Source: Parabacteroides sp. TM07-1AC
Lineage (GTDB): Bacteria > Bacteroidota > Bacteroidia > Bacteroidales > Tannerellaceae
NCBI RefSeq assembly: GCF_003480915.1
Contig: NZ_QUKD01000001.1
Location: forward strand, 496,001 to 560,000
Length of the DNA: 64,000 nucleotides
Reading direction: 5' to 3'
Both the position numbers and the translations under genes were made by a program. How positions within the stretch are numbered: position 1 is the first letter of the stretch; each line of letters begins with the position of its first letter. The notes below the pieces were generated by a model. The model saw only the letters and a list, made by a program, of their open reading frames with translations. It made no database searches and was not told the origin of the DNA. Below are positions 31,570-40,854 of the stretch, in pieces.

Positions 31570-34017
31570 TTATCGTTTCGGTATATCCACCGACTTATCC
31601 GATTTACCCAACAGATGTTCTGAGAAGTAATCGACCATTCGCCAGTAGAAATACTCGTCCATATCACCGAAGCCGTGACGTTGTTGTGGTAAGAGCAGCA
31701 TATCGAAACGTTTGTTAGCTCGAATCAAACCGTCTACGACACGCATCGTATTGCCCGGATGAACATTGTTGTCGATATCACCGTGGACCAATAACAAATG
31801 ACCTTTCAACTGTTTAGCCAGTTCAGGATTACTCTTGATGCTGTATGTAAAGGTCGTATCGCCTTTTTCCGATACTACTTCTTTCACACCATGATGTGTT
31901 TCACTCCACCAACGATTATAGATCTTGTTATCATGGTTACCGGCACAGGATACTGCCACCTTGAAGAAGTCCGGATATTGCAGGATCGCTGCCGTCGACA
32001 TAAATCCTCCGCCCGAATGACCGTGGATTCCGACGCGATGGATATCGATAAATTTATTCTTGTCAGCCAACTGGATGATGGCGGCTTTCTGATCTGCCAG
32101 TCCATAATCGCGCAGATTACCATATCCGAAGTTATGATACCATTTCGAACGGCTCGGATGACCGCCACGGTTACCGACAGAAACTACAATGAATCCAGCT
32201 TGTGCCAAACGGTCCGTACGGACACTCATACGGGTAAACGGATAGCGGGTTGCTTCCACCTGCGGACCGGGATAAACATAATCGATAATAGGATATACTT
32301 TAGTCGAGTCGAAATTGAACGGTTTATACATCACACCGTACAGATCCGTTACGCCATCGGCAGCTTTCACCTTGAACGGTTCCGGGAACTGATAACCGGC
32401 GGCAAACAATTGTGAGAAATCGCTTTCTTCCAAATCCATTACCTTCCGTCCCGTATTATCCAACAGGTCTGTCTTAGGAACCGTATTGATGCGGGAATAA
32501 TTATGGACAATGAATTGTGCATTATCATCTATGCGGACATCATGGAAATAATCACCGGCTGAAACCATCTGTAAGTTGCTTCCATCCAGGTTTGCCCGGT
32601 AAAGATGTTCATAATAGGGGTTCTCGTCCTTTTCCCTTCCATTGGCAAGAAAATAAACGACACGCTTGGCTTCATCCACCTTTACGATCTGGTCGACATG
32701 CCAGGGACCTGATGTGATACGGTTTTTCAGGTTGCCTTTATCATCATAGAGATACAGATGTGCCCAGCCGTCGCGTTCACTCCAATGGATCAGTTCTTTT
32801 CCATTATTTACGGACGCCAGCGGACGGACTTCGATATAGGTATTCATACGCTCTTCGATAATCGGACGGATCGAATCTTCACCGATGGTATATGTACAGA
32901 TGTCGATACGATGCAGGTCACGGCTGGAACGGGTAACGAAGAAACGGTTATTGTCACCCAACCAAATACTCGGCAGTTCCTTCATATCACGTTGTTTCTG
33001 CAAACGAGGTTGGTAAGCCATGCGGATGGTCTGGTCTTTGAAAGCCCAGGTGTTGATCTCTTTATAAGAGTTATTGTTCATATCGAACAGATACAGATGG
33101 CTGATCGGCGCTTCTTTTTCGCCCGGCATCTGGTACTTGTATGTTTCCAATGTCGGACGCGGAGTTGCCATGGCATTGATCACCCACAGGTCCTTCACCT
33201 CGCGACTGTCTGAGATAGATACGGCAAAGTGACGGGAATCGGGTGACCACAATAAGTAACCCGGATTTTTTCTTTTGCCGTTACATAATGTATCCGTATT
33301 TAAAATGCTATAAGGCTGCCCGAAACCAAAGTCTTTTACTCCGGTGGTTGTCAGCTGTATTTCCGTAACGGTACTGTCTTTGTCATCTTTTTTCAGTTTC
33401 TCGTAATCTTCACGCGACATGCGGTACAGATTCAGGTCTTTTGCATAAACAACGGTTTTACCGTCCGGCGAAATAGAAGCCCAGTCGGGATATTCCGTGT
33501 CTTTCTTCTTATCGGCTAGATACGTCAGTTTACGTGTAGGATAATCGTATGAAAAATAGAAAACCTCTTTCTTTGTCTTGTTCTCTTTATCCGTACTATC
33601 TTTCTTCGCATCCTGTGAAGAAGTTACCTGAAACGTAAAAGTACGCCCGTCCTCTCCTACCTCCAATTTCCGGATAGGTAACTGTTGAGCAATAAACGGG
33701 TCTTTTACGATTTCCGTCAGTTCTGCCGCCAGCTTATCCTGATCGAATAGAGGACGTTTCGATTTGGCAGAAGGATTAACCACATACCAGACAGTTCCGT
33801 TCCCGGTTTTATATTCATACCAAAAACAGTTACCCGCCTTAAACCAATGTGGATCTACCGAAGTAGAAAACAACATCGTCGGCAATTTATCACCGGCAAA
33901 CCGCTCGGCCTGCGTATAACCCGGCAGCGGATCGTCCGCTGAATTAATTTGTGCACTCACGCCCTGAACAAGAAAAAGTCCTGACGCCAATAAGAGTAGA
34001 TGTAAATGTTTTTTCAT
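31570..34017 (-). CDS. S9-family prolyl oligopeptidase, DPP-IV-like
   Basis: 815 residues. The signal peptide is residues 1-22 (LLLLASGLFLVQGVSAQ). The N-terminal beta-propeller of the DPPIV_N type includes YPDWASISPDGKTVVYAKD and GYLLWSPDSRHFAVSI. The C-terminal alpha/beta hydrolase has GIHGHSGGG (Ser668), HGDIDNNVH (Asp749) and PQQRHGFG (His781). It would release dipeptides, often Xaa-Pro, from oligopeptides in the periplasm or at the cell surface, feeding peptide fermentation. It is a single gene divergent from ispE, with a -7 box TACTTTTG on the minus strand at 34042-34035. Confidence 0.92.
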   Translation of the reverse strand: MKKHLHLLLLASGLFLVQGVSAQINSADDPLPGYTQAERFAGDKLPTMLFSTSVDPHWFKAGNCFWYEYKTGNGTVWYVVNPSAKSKRPLFDQDKLAAELTEIVKDPFIAQQLPIRKLEVGEDGRTFTFQVTSSQDAKKDSTDKENKTKKEVFYFSYDYPTRKLTYLADKKKDTEYPDWASISPDGKTVVYAKDLNLYRMSREDYEKLKKDDKDSTVTEIQLTTTGVKDFGFGQPYSILNTDTLCNGKRKNPGYLLWSPDSRHFAVSISDSREVKDLWVINAMATPRPTLETYKYQMPGEKEAPISHLYLFDMNNNSYKEINTWAFKDQTIRMAYQPRLQKQRDMKELPSIWLGDNNRFFVTRSSRDLHRIDICTYTIGEDSIRPIIEERMNTYIEVRPLASVNNGKELIHWSERDGWAHLYLYDDKGNLKNRITSGPWHVDQIVKVDEAKRVVYFLANGREKDENPYYEHLYRANLDGSNLQMVSAGDYFHDVRIDDNAQFIVHNYSRINTVPKTDLLDNTGRKVMDLEESDFSQLFAAGYQFPEPFKVKAADGVTDLYGVMYKPFNFDSTKVYPIIDYVYPGPQVEATRYPFTRMSVRTDRLAQAGFIVVSVGNRGGHPSRSKWYHNFGYGNLRDYGLADQKAAIIQLADKNKFIDIHRVGIHGHSGGGFMSTAAILQYPDFFKVAVSCAGNHDNKIYNRWWSETHHGVKEVVSEKGDTTFTYSIKSNPELAKQLKGHLLLVHGDIDNNVHPGNTMRVVDGLIRANKRFDMLLLPQQRHGFGDMDEYFYWRMVDYFSEHLLGKSDKSVDIPKR

Positions 34018-34138
34018 TATATATATGTTTTACACAAAAGTAGTAAATTATTTATTTACCAGACATTCATAAACAACTTGTTTATACTAATTATTTTGTC
34101 TACGTTTGTCTACAAAACATAATTAAAAAACTCTATCT

Positions 34139-34948
34139 ATGATTTGTTTTCCTAATGCCAAAATAAACCTGGGTCTGAACGTTGTCAGCAAGCGGCCGGA
34201 CGGTTACCATAATATTGAAACTGTATTCTATCCCATACCAGTAAAAGACGCACTGGAAATAGTACATGCAGAAGAGCAGTCTTTCAGTCAGACAGGCATA
34301 CAAGTGGACGCGCCTGTGGAAAAGAATTTGGTTATAAAAGCATTGAACCTGCTTAAAACACACTATGATATTCCCGCTTTAGAGATTCATTTACTGAAAG
34401 CCATCCCTTTCGGTGCCGGACTAGGCGGCGGATCAGCGGATGCAGCGTTCATGCTGAAGCTGCTGAACGATTTCTGCAAGCTGAATATACAAGACGATGA
34501 ACTGGAAAAGACAGCAGCAACCATCGGTGCCGACTGCCCTTTCTTTATCCGCAATACACCGGTATTTGCTTCCGGTACGGGAAATATCTTCGAACCGGTC
34601 CAGTTATCTTTACAGGGTTATTACTTCTGTCTGATAAAACCGGATGTAGCCGTATCCACTCCCGAAGCCTACTCGCTGGTTACTCCGACAGTTCCGGCTA
34701 TTTCCTTAAAAGAGATCATAAATAAACCGGTTACCGAATGGAAAGACTGGATGGTAAACGATTTTGAAAAGAGTGTCTTTAGCAAATATCCGGTAATCGG
34801 TCAGATCAAAGAGAGCCTTTATCAGGCTGGAGCCGTCTATGCCTCCATGTCGGGCTCCGGTTCCTCTGTTTTCGGGTTGTTTAAAACTCCAACACAGTTA
34901 AAAGATAAATTCACCGATTGTTTTGTCTGGGAGGGACAATTGCCATGA
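34139..34948 (+). CDS. ispE: 4-(cytidine 5'-diphospho)-2-C-methyl-D-erythritol kinase
   Basis: 269 residues. GHMP kinase motifs: FPNAKINLGLNV (Lys8 region), KRPDGYHNIETVFYPI, and the ATP loop IPFGAGLGGGSADAAFML near residue 95. IGADCPFFIR holds the catalytic Asp, and SMSGSGSSVFGLF is the C-terminal glycine motif. It phosphorylates CDP-ME in the MEP isoprenoid pathway. Its stop overlaps the start of a methyltransferase gene by four bases (ATGA), so they are translationally coupled, although no shared pathway is obvious. Confidence 0.92.
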   Translation: MICFPNAKINLGLNVVSKRPDGYHNIETVFYPIPVKDALEIVHAEEQSFSQTGIQVDAPVEKNLVIKALNLLKTHYDIPALEIHLLKAIPFGAGLGGGSADAAFMLKLLNDFCKLNIQDDELEKTAATIGADCPFFIRNTPVFASGTGNIFEPVQLSLQGYYFCLIKPDVAVSTPEAYSLVTPTVPAISLKEIINKPVTEWKDWMVNDFEKSVFSKYPVIGQIKESLYQAGAVYASMSGSGSSVFGLFKTPTQLKDKFTDCFVWEGQLP

Positions 34949-35520
34949 CTGTTATAGCCGATTTCTTCGACGCCCTGGCCGACCGCTGGGACGAACTTTG
35001 TATCCATGCACCGGAAAAGATCAATGACATACTTGAACATACCACGTTGCATAAAGGTCTGCGTATACTCGATGTCGGATGCGGAACCGGCGTACTGGAA
35101 CAATATCTGCTGACCTATGCTCCTATCCATATTACGGGTATCGACCTCTCTCCCCGGATGATCGAAGAAGCGCGCAGGAAATATGCCACACCGATCGTCG
35201 ATTTCCGTTGTATGGATGTTATGGAGCTCAATGATGAAAAGTTCGATTACATCATAGCCTATAGTGTCTTCCCTCATTTCGAACATCCGAACCTAGTGAT
35301 AGGTCACCTGGCAGCTCTGCTTGTGCCGGGAGGCGAACTTGTGATCTGCCATAGCGAAGGCAGGGAACAGATAAACGGACATCACAATAAACAAGCCAAC
35401 AAAATATCGTTCGGACTACCTCCCGCCCGGGAAGTCGCCGCCCTGATGGAACCCTATTTTCATATCGATGCGATGGAAGACAGTGACCAACTTTATATGG
35501 TCAGCGGAATCCGAAACTAA
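34945..35520 (+). CDS. Class I SAM-dependent methyltransferase
   Basis: 191 residues from MTVIADFFDALADRWDELC. This start forms the ATGA overlap with ispE, and a longer reading inside ispE is unlikely. Motif I is RILDVGCGTGVLEQYL, followed by ITGIDLSPRMIEEAR (motif post I) and DYIIAYSVFPHFEHP (motif II/III). The substrate is unknown. A membership in the Methyltransf_11/25 group fits small-molecule or lipid substrates. NGHHNKQANKISFGLPPARE is conserved in similar Bacteroidetes proteins as far as I recall. Confidence 0.85.
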   Translation: MTVIADFFDALADRWDELCIHAPEKINDILEHTTLHKGLRILDVGCGTGVLEQYLLTYAPIHITGIDLSPRMIEEARRKYATPIVDFRCMDVMELNDEKFDYIIAYSVFPHFEHPNLVIGHLAALLVPGGELVICHSEGREQINGHHNKQANKISFGLPPAREVAALMEPYFHIDAMEDSDQLYMVSGIRN

Positions 35521-35556
35521 TTAATGGGAAGTAACTGTCGAGCAGTACTTCACTTT

Positions 35557-36135
35557 TTATATTTTTGAATCGATGGCCATCAGGATCGGTAATAACAATG
35601 GAAGATAATCTTTCAAATGTACCCGGAGATTTTTTAATGCCTGCTGAATCCGGTAATCGACAGTCTTGGAAGATATATTCAACAAGGCAGCTATTTCATT
35701 ATACGTTTTACCTTCAATACGGTTCAGGATGAAAGCCTCCCGATACGTTTCCGGAAGACGTGCCAACGCTTCGTCTATTTTTTGAGTGAGTTCTTCTACA
35801 ATATAAAAATCAGGATCTTCAAACTGCGACTGTATGTTATTCTGTAAACACTCATGAACCTGTTCATGCAAACGAGTCTTGGATATATGATTGATACATT
35901 TATTTTTGACAGCCCTGAACATATAATTAGGCAGCGAAGTACCCACAATTATATTTTCCCGGCTTTCCCACAACCAGACCATAAGATCCTGAATGATCTC
36001 TTCTGCATCATCAGCTCCGACAAACGGAGTCGCATAAGCACACAATATAGGATAATACTTCAAGAAAAAAGTATCAAACGCTTTTTTATCGCCTGCCCGG
36101 ATAGGCTCAAACAAGCTATCACATATTACCGTCAA
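35557..36135 (-). CDS. ECF RNA polymerase sigma factor
   Basis: 192 residues. Region 2 is FDTFFLKYYPILCAYATPFV, IIQDLMVWLWESRENI and YMFRAVKNKCINHI. Region 4 is LPETYREAFILNRIEGKTYN, EIAALLNISSKTVDYRI and QQALKNLRVHL. It belongs to the Bacteroidetes group of FecI-like factors that activate susC/susD-type outer-membrane uptake genes. It is divergent from the FecR-type anti-sigma gene (gap 152 bases), which it probably serves together with susC and susD. A promoter-like TAAATTTG on the minus strand (36212-36205) precedes it. Confidence 0.9.
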   Translation of the reverse strand: MTVICDSLFEPIRAGDKKAFDTFFLKYYPILCAYATPFVGADDAEEIIQDLMVWLWESRENIIVGTSLPNYMFRAVKNKCINHISKTRLHEQVHECLQNNIQSQFEDPDFYIVEELTQKIDEALARLPETYREAFILNRIEGKTYNEIAALLNISSKTVDYRIQQALKNLRVHLKDYLPLLLPILMAIDSKI

Positions 36136-36204
36136 CTTCTATTTCCCTCCTTTTTTATAAAAAGATTAACACTAAAAATCAACCACATTTATCATTCAAC
36201 TATG

Positions 36205-36236
36205 CAAATTTAAAAAAAAATATATTTTTTATCCAA
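36205..36236 (-). promoter_or_regulatory. Promoter of the ECF sigma gene
   Basis: On the minus strand TTG (36236-36234), 21 bases, TAAATTTG (36212-36205). It is oriented toward the sigma gene starting at 36135, leaving a leader of about 60 bases. Confidence 0.5.
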
Positions 36237-36287
36237 TTTGTTTAGGAACTTTCATTTTTGAACTGCCTTAATATAAACAAAGATATA

Positions 36288-37310
36288 ATGAACCATAATA
36301 ACGATATAAACGAAATTGACCTGCTTCAATACGTAAAAAACGAATTGACGGAAGAAAGACGCCTTGAAGTGGAAGAATGGATGAACAGTTCGGAAGAGAA
36401 CAAAAAAATGGCCGAAGACTTTTACTACCTGTCTTTTGCAATCACCTCCTTTGAATCCATAAAACGCTCCGCTCCGCAAAAAGCACTCGAAAAAGTGAAT
36501 AAGCGGATAGACCGGAAAACAAACCGGCACAACCTGCTTATCCGCCTTCAGAAGGTGGCAGCTATTTTAACATTGCCTTTACTGATCCTTTCCAGTTACC
36601 TATTGTTTGAACAGAAAGAAAAACAGGATCTGTTTTACCTGGAAGCACGGATGACACCCGGTATGGTAGGTTCTACCGTGTTGCCGGACGGCACTAAAGT
36701 CTGGCTTAACTCTTCCTCCTATCTGAGATATCCGAGTGTTTTCACAGAAAACTCCCGTGATGTCGAACTGGACGGCGAAGCCTATTTCAAAGTTACGAAA
36801 GATAAAAACAAGCCTTTTATCGTACATACCCAAAATTCATCAGTGAAGGTCCTGGGTACGGAATTCAATATAGATGCATACAGCTATAACGATTTCGTAG
36901 CCACTACACTTGTCGAAGGTTCTGTCGAATTCAGCTACAACAACAAATTCGAACAGGCCCAGACGATGCTCCTGAAGCCGAACGAACAAGCATTGTATGA
37001 TAAAAAGACGTATCAGGCAGCTAAAAAAGAAACGTATGTTCCCAAGGATATCGCCTGGAGAAACGGACAGATCGTTTTAAAGGAAACTCCGCTGTCCGAT
37101 ATTTTATGGACATTGAGCAAACGCTTCAATGTCGAATTCGTGATAAAAGATCCGGCACTCTACAAACAATCTTACACCGGTATCTTCACCAATCAGCAGC
37201 TCGAACGTGTACTGGAACATTTTAAACGGGCATCCGGCATCCGATACAAGATCGATCATCAACTTGATAAAGACGGAGAAATCATAAAAAGCCGTGTTGA
37301 ACTATTCTAA
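36288..37310 (+). CDS. FecR-family anti-sigma factor
   Basis: 340 residues from MNHNNDINEIDLLQYVKNEL. The ATG ten codons earlier is less likely. The N-terminal cytoplasmic anti-sigma region (VEEWMNSSEENKKMAEDF) is followed by one membrane helix near residues 85-103 (VAAILTLPLLILSSYLLF). The periplasmic FecR domain comes next (TVLPDGTKVWLNSSSYLRYP, VELDGEAYFKVTKDKNKPF, VLGTEFNIDAY), then a DUF4974 domain (LKETPLSDILWTLSKRFNVE). It relays substrate sensing by the STN domain of the next-encoded SusC to the ECF sigma. Confidence 0.92.
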   Translation: MNHNNDINEIDLLQYVKNELTEERRLEVEEWMNSSEENKKMAEDFYYLSFAITSFESIKRSAPQKALEKVNKRIDRKTNRHNLLIRLQKVAAILTLPLLILSSYLLFEQKEKQDLFYLEARMTPGMVGSTVLPDGTKVWLNSSSYLRYPSVFTENSRDVELDGEAYFKVTKDKNKPFIVHTQNSSVKVLGTEFNIDAYSYNDFVATTLVEGSVEFSYNNKFEQAQTMLLKPNEQALYDKKTYQAAKKETYVPKDIAWRNGQIVLKETPLSDILWTLSKRFNVEFVIKDPALYKQSYTGIFTNQQLERVLEHFKRASGIRYKIDHQLDKDGEIIKSRVELF

Positions 37311-37357
37311 AGTCTAACAATTATTAAACGAACTATTATGAATGCAAGAGATCCATG

Positions 37358-37448
37358 AAAAAAAACACGAATAAATATTGGGGTATTTATTCGTGTGAAA
37401 AACAAGCACTTGTTTGGGGACAAGTAAAATTAGTTTTTACCATTAAAT
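37358..37448 (-). ncRNA. Candidate cis-antisense sRNA opposing the susC leader
   Basis: Antisense to the gap between the anti-sigma gene and susC. The predicted transcript starts near 37448, downstream of a consensus minus-strand promoter (37454-37483). It first forms the hairpin ACTTGT, loop CCCCAA, ACAAGT (37425-37408), then a 12-bp perfect stem CACGAATAAATA with its complement and again loop CCCCAA (37395-37366). It ends in eight U (37365-37358), a textbook intrinsic terminator. About 90 nt. Gene order and length resemble DonS and related antisense RNAs that repress susC-type genes in Bacteroides fragilis. The sense leader folds the same stems with UUGGGG loops, fully complementary to CCCCAA. 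Confidence 0.65.
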
Positions 37449-37453
37449 CATTA

Positions 37454-37483
37454 CAAATGTATGCGAAAAAGAAGTAATATCAA
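37454..37483 (-). promoter_or_regulatory. Promoter of the antisense sRNA, within the susC start region
   Basis: Minus strand TTG (37483-37481), 19 bases, TACATTTG (37461-37454), an exact match to the primary-sigma consensus. The TTG box sits inside codons 7-8 of susC and the -7 box ends at the susC start codon. Confidence 0.65.
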
Positions 37484-40400
37484 AACGAAAACACTTTTAC
37501 GTATGAAAATAACTGCATTATTGCTAATAGCCTCTTTTACAATAGTAAGTGCGAGCAATACGTATAGTCAGACAACGGCTCTTTCCATAGAAGCAAGGAG
37601 CCAGACCATGCAAACGGTACTTGAGCAGATAGAGTCTCAGTCGGAGTTTCAATTCTTCTATAACACGAAGCAGATCAATACAAAGAAGCTGGTATCTATC
37701 AAGGCTGCCGGTAAAAATGTTTTCTCTGTGCTGGATGAATTATTCAAAGATACGAATATCAAATATGAAGTACTGGACAAGAATATCATCCTGACTACCC
37801 GTAAAGGTGAAATAGCTTCAGCTAGTAACGTTGCCAACGCGGCACAACAGTCCGGAAAGAATATTACCGGAGTGGTACTAGATCAGAACGGAGATCCGAT
37901 CATCGGTGCCAACGTGATTGAAAAAGGTACGACAAACGGTGTGGTGACCAGTATCGATGGAGATTTCACATTGAATGTACCTAATAACAACGCAGTCATC
38001 CAGGTTTCCTTTATCGGATATGACACACAGGAACTGCAGGTCGGCAACACGACTAATTTCACCATCCGACTGAAAGAATCTTCCGAAATGATCTCTGAAG
38101 TCGTTGTTACCGCATTGGGTATCAAACGTTCGGAAAAAGCATTGGGTTATTCGGTCCAGAAAGTCGGAGGCGATGAATTTACGACTGTAAAAGGAGCCAA
38201 TATTGCCACTTCCCTTTCCGGTAAGATCGCCGGTGTATCCGTGATCAACACGAATGCGTTTAATGAAGACCCGACAATCCTTTTACGTGGTGAAAAACCG
38301 CTTATCGTTATCGACGGTGTCCCGTTTGAGAACACGGCTTTAGGTGATGTAGCTGCAGATGATATCGAATCGATGAGTGTACTGAAAGGTGCTACCGCGT
38401 CCGCACTGTACGGAGAAAAAGGTGCATCGGGTGCCATCATGATCACAACCAAGCGCGGAACCAAAGAAGGATTGGCTGTCAGTGTGAACAGCAACACAAT
38501 GTTCAACGCCGGTTATCTGGTATTGCCGGAGGTTCAATCCTCTTACAGTAGCGGTTCAGGTGGTAAATACCTGCAGGAACTGAGCGAATATGTCTGGGGT
38601 GACAAACTGGATATCGGAAGAACTTCCGTACAATATGATCCCAATACATATGAATGGAGAGAAATGCCTTTGGTATCAAAAGGGAAAAACAACTTCAATA
38701 ACTTGCTGGAAACGTCTTTCGTTACCAACAACAACGTGAACGTAACCTATAAAGGTAAGAACGGCAGCTTCAGAACTTCATTGACACATGTCTACAATAA
38801 AGGACAGTTCCCCGGAAACAAGCTGAACAACTTTACCTACACCGTTGCCGGTGACATGAAGTTCGGCAAATTTTCACTGGATGCATCCATCACCTATAAC
38901 GGCAGCTACAGCCCGCAGTTCAGAGGTGAAGGGTATGCCTGGGACGGATACCTTTATAATATGATCGTATGGACCGGTACGGAATTTGACATTCGCGAAT
39001 TCAAGAATTACTGGAAAGAAGGAAAAGAAGATATCGAACAGAACTGGTTGTATAAATATGACTATAACAACCCTTACTTCCTGGCTAACGAAGCGACGAA
39101 ATCAAAATTGCAGAACCGCGCAAATGCACAGGTTACTCTCAACTACGAAATTACAGACTGGTTGAAAGCAACCGCACGTGTCGGCTCGGATACTTACTCG
39201 AAGAAATATGAATACAAAATACCTCTCAGCGCCCGTAACAGCCAGACTGGTAAGTTTGAAAAATACGAACGCAGAGGATACGGTATCATCGGCGATGTAT
39301 TGTTGATTGCAGACAAGAAACTGGGCGACTTCAATGTCGGCGGTATGTTGGGTATGGGGTTGAACTATTTCCAGAAGGATGAGTTCGATGCAAATACGAA
39401 CGGCGGACTGACAGTTCCCGGCTTCTATTCACTAAAGGCTTCGAAAGACCTACCTTCCGTGTCTACTACAGTAAAAACCAAACAAACCAACAGTGTCTAC
39501 GGTAAAGTAGACCTTTCCTGGAAAAATGCGATCTTCATTGAAGCCACAGGCCGTAACGACTGGGTTTCCACACTGGCAAAATCCGAACAATCTTATTTCT
39601 ACCCATCTGTATCCGGTAGTGTGATCCTGTCGGAACTGATCGATATGTCCGACTATCTGAGCTTCCTGAAATTAAGAAGTTCATGGACAGTAACTAAAAC
39701 AGCCGCCGATATATATGACATCAACAAGGTGTACACAATCAAACAGAATGTATGGGACAGTAAATCCACTGCAGCCTATCCGACAATGATCCGCGATGCT
39801 ACGTTAGTTCCTCAAAAGGCCAGCTCTTTTGAAGTAGGCGCTGCCGTTCATTTCCTGAATAACCGCCTGCGTTTTGACGTGGCTTACTATACGAAGCTGA
39901 TGACAGATATCCAGCATGAATCTCCGTTAAGTTATACGTCCGGTTTCGAAAAGACGTTGAACAACTATGACGAAGAACGTATGAAAAAAGGATGGGAAAT
40001 TACTATCTCCGGTGATGTTATCAAAACAAAAGACTGGAACTGGACCTCTTCTTTCAACTGGGGACGCGACCGTTACTACTACCACAAGATCGACGAAACC
40101 TATTCAACAGACAGACCTTGGGTTAAACCGGGCGAACGTTGGGACTGGTTCGAAGTATATGATTGGGAAAGAGATCCGAACGGAAACATCGTACACAGCG
40201 GTGGTCTGCCGGTACTGAGCGATTATCCGACAAAAGCCGGATTCGAACGTCCTAACTGGGTATGGGGTTTCAACAACCATTTAAGCTATAAGAACTTTAC
40301 GCTCGATGTTTCTTTCGACGGACGTGTCGGCGGTAAAGCATATAACCGTCTGGAACAAGCGATGTGGAACTCAGGAACACATATCGACAGCGACAATAAA

Positions 40401-40841
40401 TGGCGTTACGACGAAGTGGTGAATGGTCTGACCAATTATGTCGGACAGGGTGTCAAAGTGGTTTCCGGTTCCGTGAAATACGATTCTTACGGAAATATCC
40501 TGGAAGATACACGTGTATTCGCACCGAACGACGTGGCGGTTTCTTACGAAGCATACACCAAAAACTATCAGCCGTGGAACGGCAGCAAAAGAAGCCAGAA
40601 CATACATGACCTGACTTTCCTGAAGCTGCGTGAATTATCTATCGGATACAAACTGCCGATGGAGGCTGCACAAAAGATCGGATTTGACAATATCCATGTT
40701 TCCCTGGTCGGACAGAACCTGTTTATCTGGAGTAAGGACTTCAAATATTCCGACCCGGATGCCATCACAGAAGATCATGCCGAGTTACTGAATGCTCCTT
40801 CCATGCGTTATGTTGGTTTGAATCTTAAACTTGATTTCTAA
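37461..40841 (+). CDS. SusC/RagA-family TonB-dependent outer-membrane transporter with STN domain
   Basis: 1126 residues. Signal peptide at residues about 14-37 (ends SASNTYSQ). The STN secretin-like domain for FecR signalling covers about 45-112 (LSIEARSQTMQTVLEQIESQ, LFKDTNIKYEVLDKN). A carboxypeptidase-regulatory-like domain follows (ITGVVLDQNGDPIIGANVIE). The plug starts EMISEVVVTALGIKRSEKAL, contains VLKGATASALYGEKGASGAI, and a 22-strand barrel ends LNAPSMRYVGLNLKLDF. It imports a ligand bound by the SusD-like lipoprotein encoded 13 bases downstream. The STN domain couples it to the FecR/ECF pair. Its leader is overlapped by a predicted antisense sRNA. Confidence 0.95.
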   Translation: MRKRSNIKTKTLLRMKITALLLIASFTIVSASNTYSQTTALSIEARSQTMQTVLEQIESQSEFQFFYNTKQINTKKLVSIKAAGKNVFSVLDELFKDTNIKYEVLDKNIILTTRKGEIASASNVANAAQQSGKNITGVVLDQNGDPIIGANVIEKGTTNGVVTSIDGDFTLNVPNNNAVIQVSFIGYDTQELQVGNTTNFTIRLKESSEMISEVVVTALGIKRSEKALGYSVQKVGGDEFTTVKGANIATSLSGKIAGVSVINTNAFNEDPTILLRGEKPLIVIDGVPFENTALGDVAADDIESMSVLKGATASALYGEKGASGAIMITTKRGTKEGLAVSVNSNTMFNAGYLVLPEVQSSYSSGSGGKYLQELSEYVWGDKLDIGRTSVQYDPNTYEWREMPLVSKGKNNFNNLLETSFVTNNNVNVTYKGKNGSFRTSLTHVYNKGQFPGNKLNNFTYTVAGDMKFGKFSLDASITYNGSYSPQFRGEGYAWDGYLYNMIVWTGTEFDIREFKNYWKEGKEDIEQNWLYKYDYNNPYFLANEATKSKLQNRANAQVTLNYEITDWLKATARVGSDTYSKKYEYKIPLSARNSQTGKFEKYERRGYGIIGDVLLIADKKLGDFNVGGMLGMGLNYFQKDEFDANTNGGLTVPGFYSLKASKDLPSVSTTVKTKQTNSVYGKVDLSWKNAIFIEATGRNDWVSTLAKSEQSYFYPSVSGSVILSELIDMSDYLSFLKLRSSWTVTKTAADIYDINKVYTIKQNVWDSKSTAAYPTMIRDATLVPQKASSFEVGAAVHFLNNRLRFDVAYYTKLMTDIQHESPLSYTSGFEKTLNNYDEERMKKGWEITISGDVIKTKDWNWTSSFNWGRDRYYYHKIDETYSTDRPWVKPGERWDWFEVYDWERDPNGNIVHSGGLPVLSDYPTKAGFERPNWVWGFNNHLSYKNFTLDVSFDGRVGGKAYNRLEQAMWNSGTHIDSDNKWRYDEVVNGLTNYVGQGVKVVSGSVKYDSYGNILEDTRVFAPNDVAVSYEAYTKNYQPWNGSKRSQNIHDLTFLKLRELSIGYKLPMEAAQKIGFDNIHVSLVGQNLFIWSKDFKYSDPDAITEDHAELLNAPSMRYVGLNLKLDF

Positions 40842-40854
40842 AAACTGAGTTATT

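Noticed and set aside
37366..37395. Hairpin between fecR and susC as a plus-strand terminator or attenuator
   Set aside because: The T-run is on the minus-strand side (eight A precede it on the plus strand). It fits the end of the antisense RNA, not of fecR mRNA.
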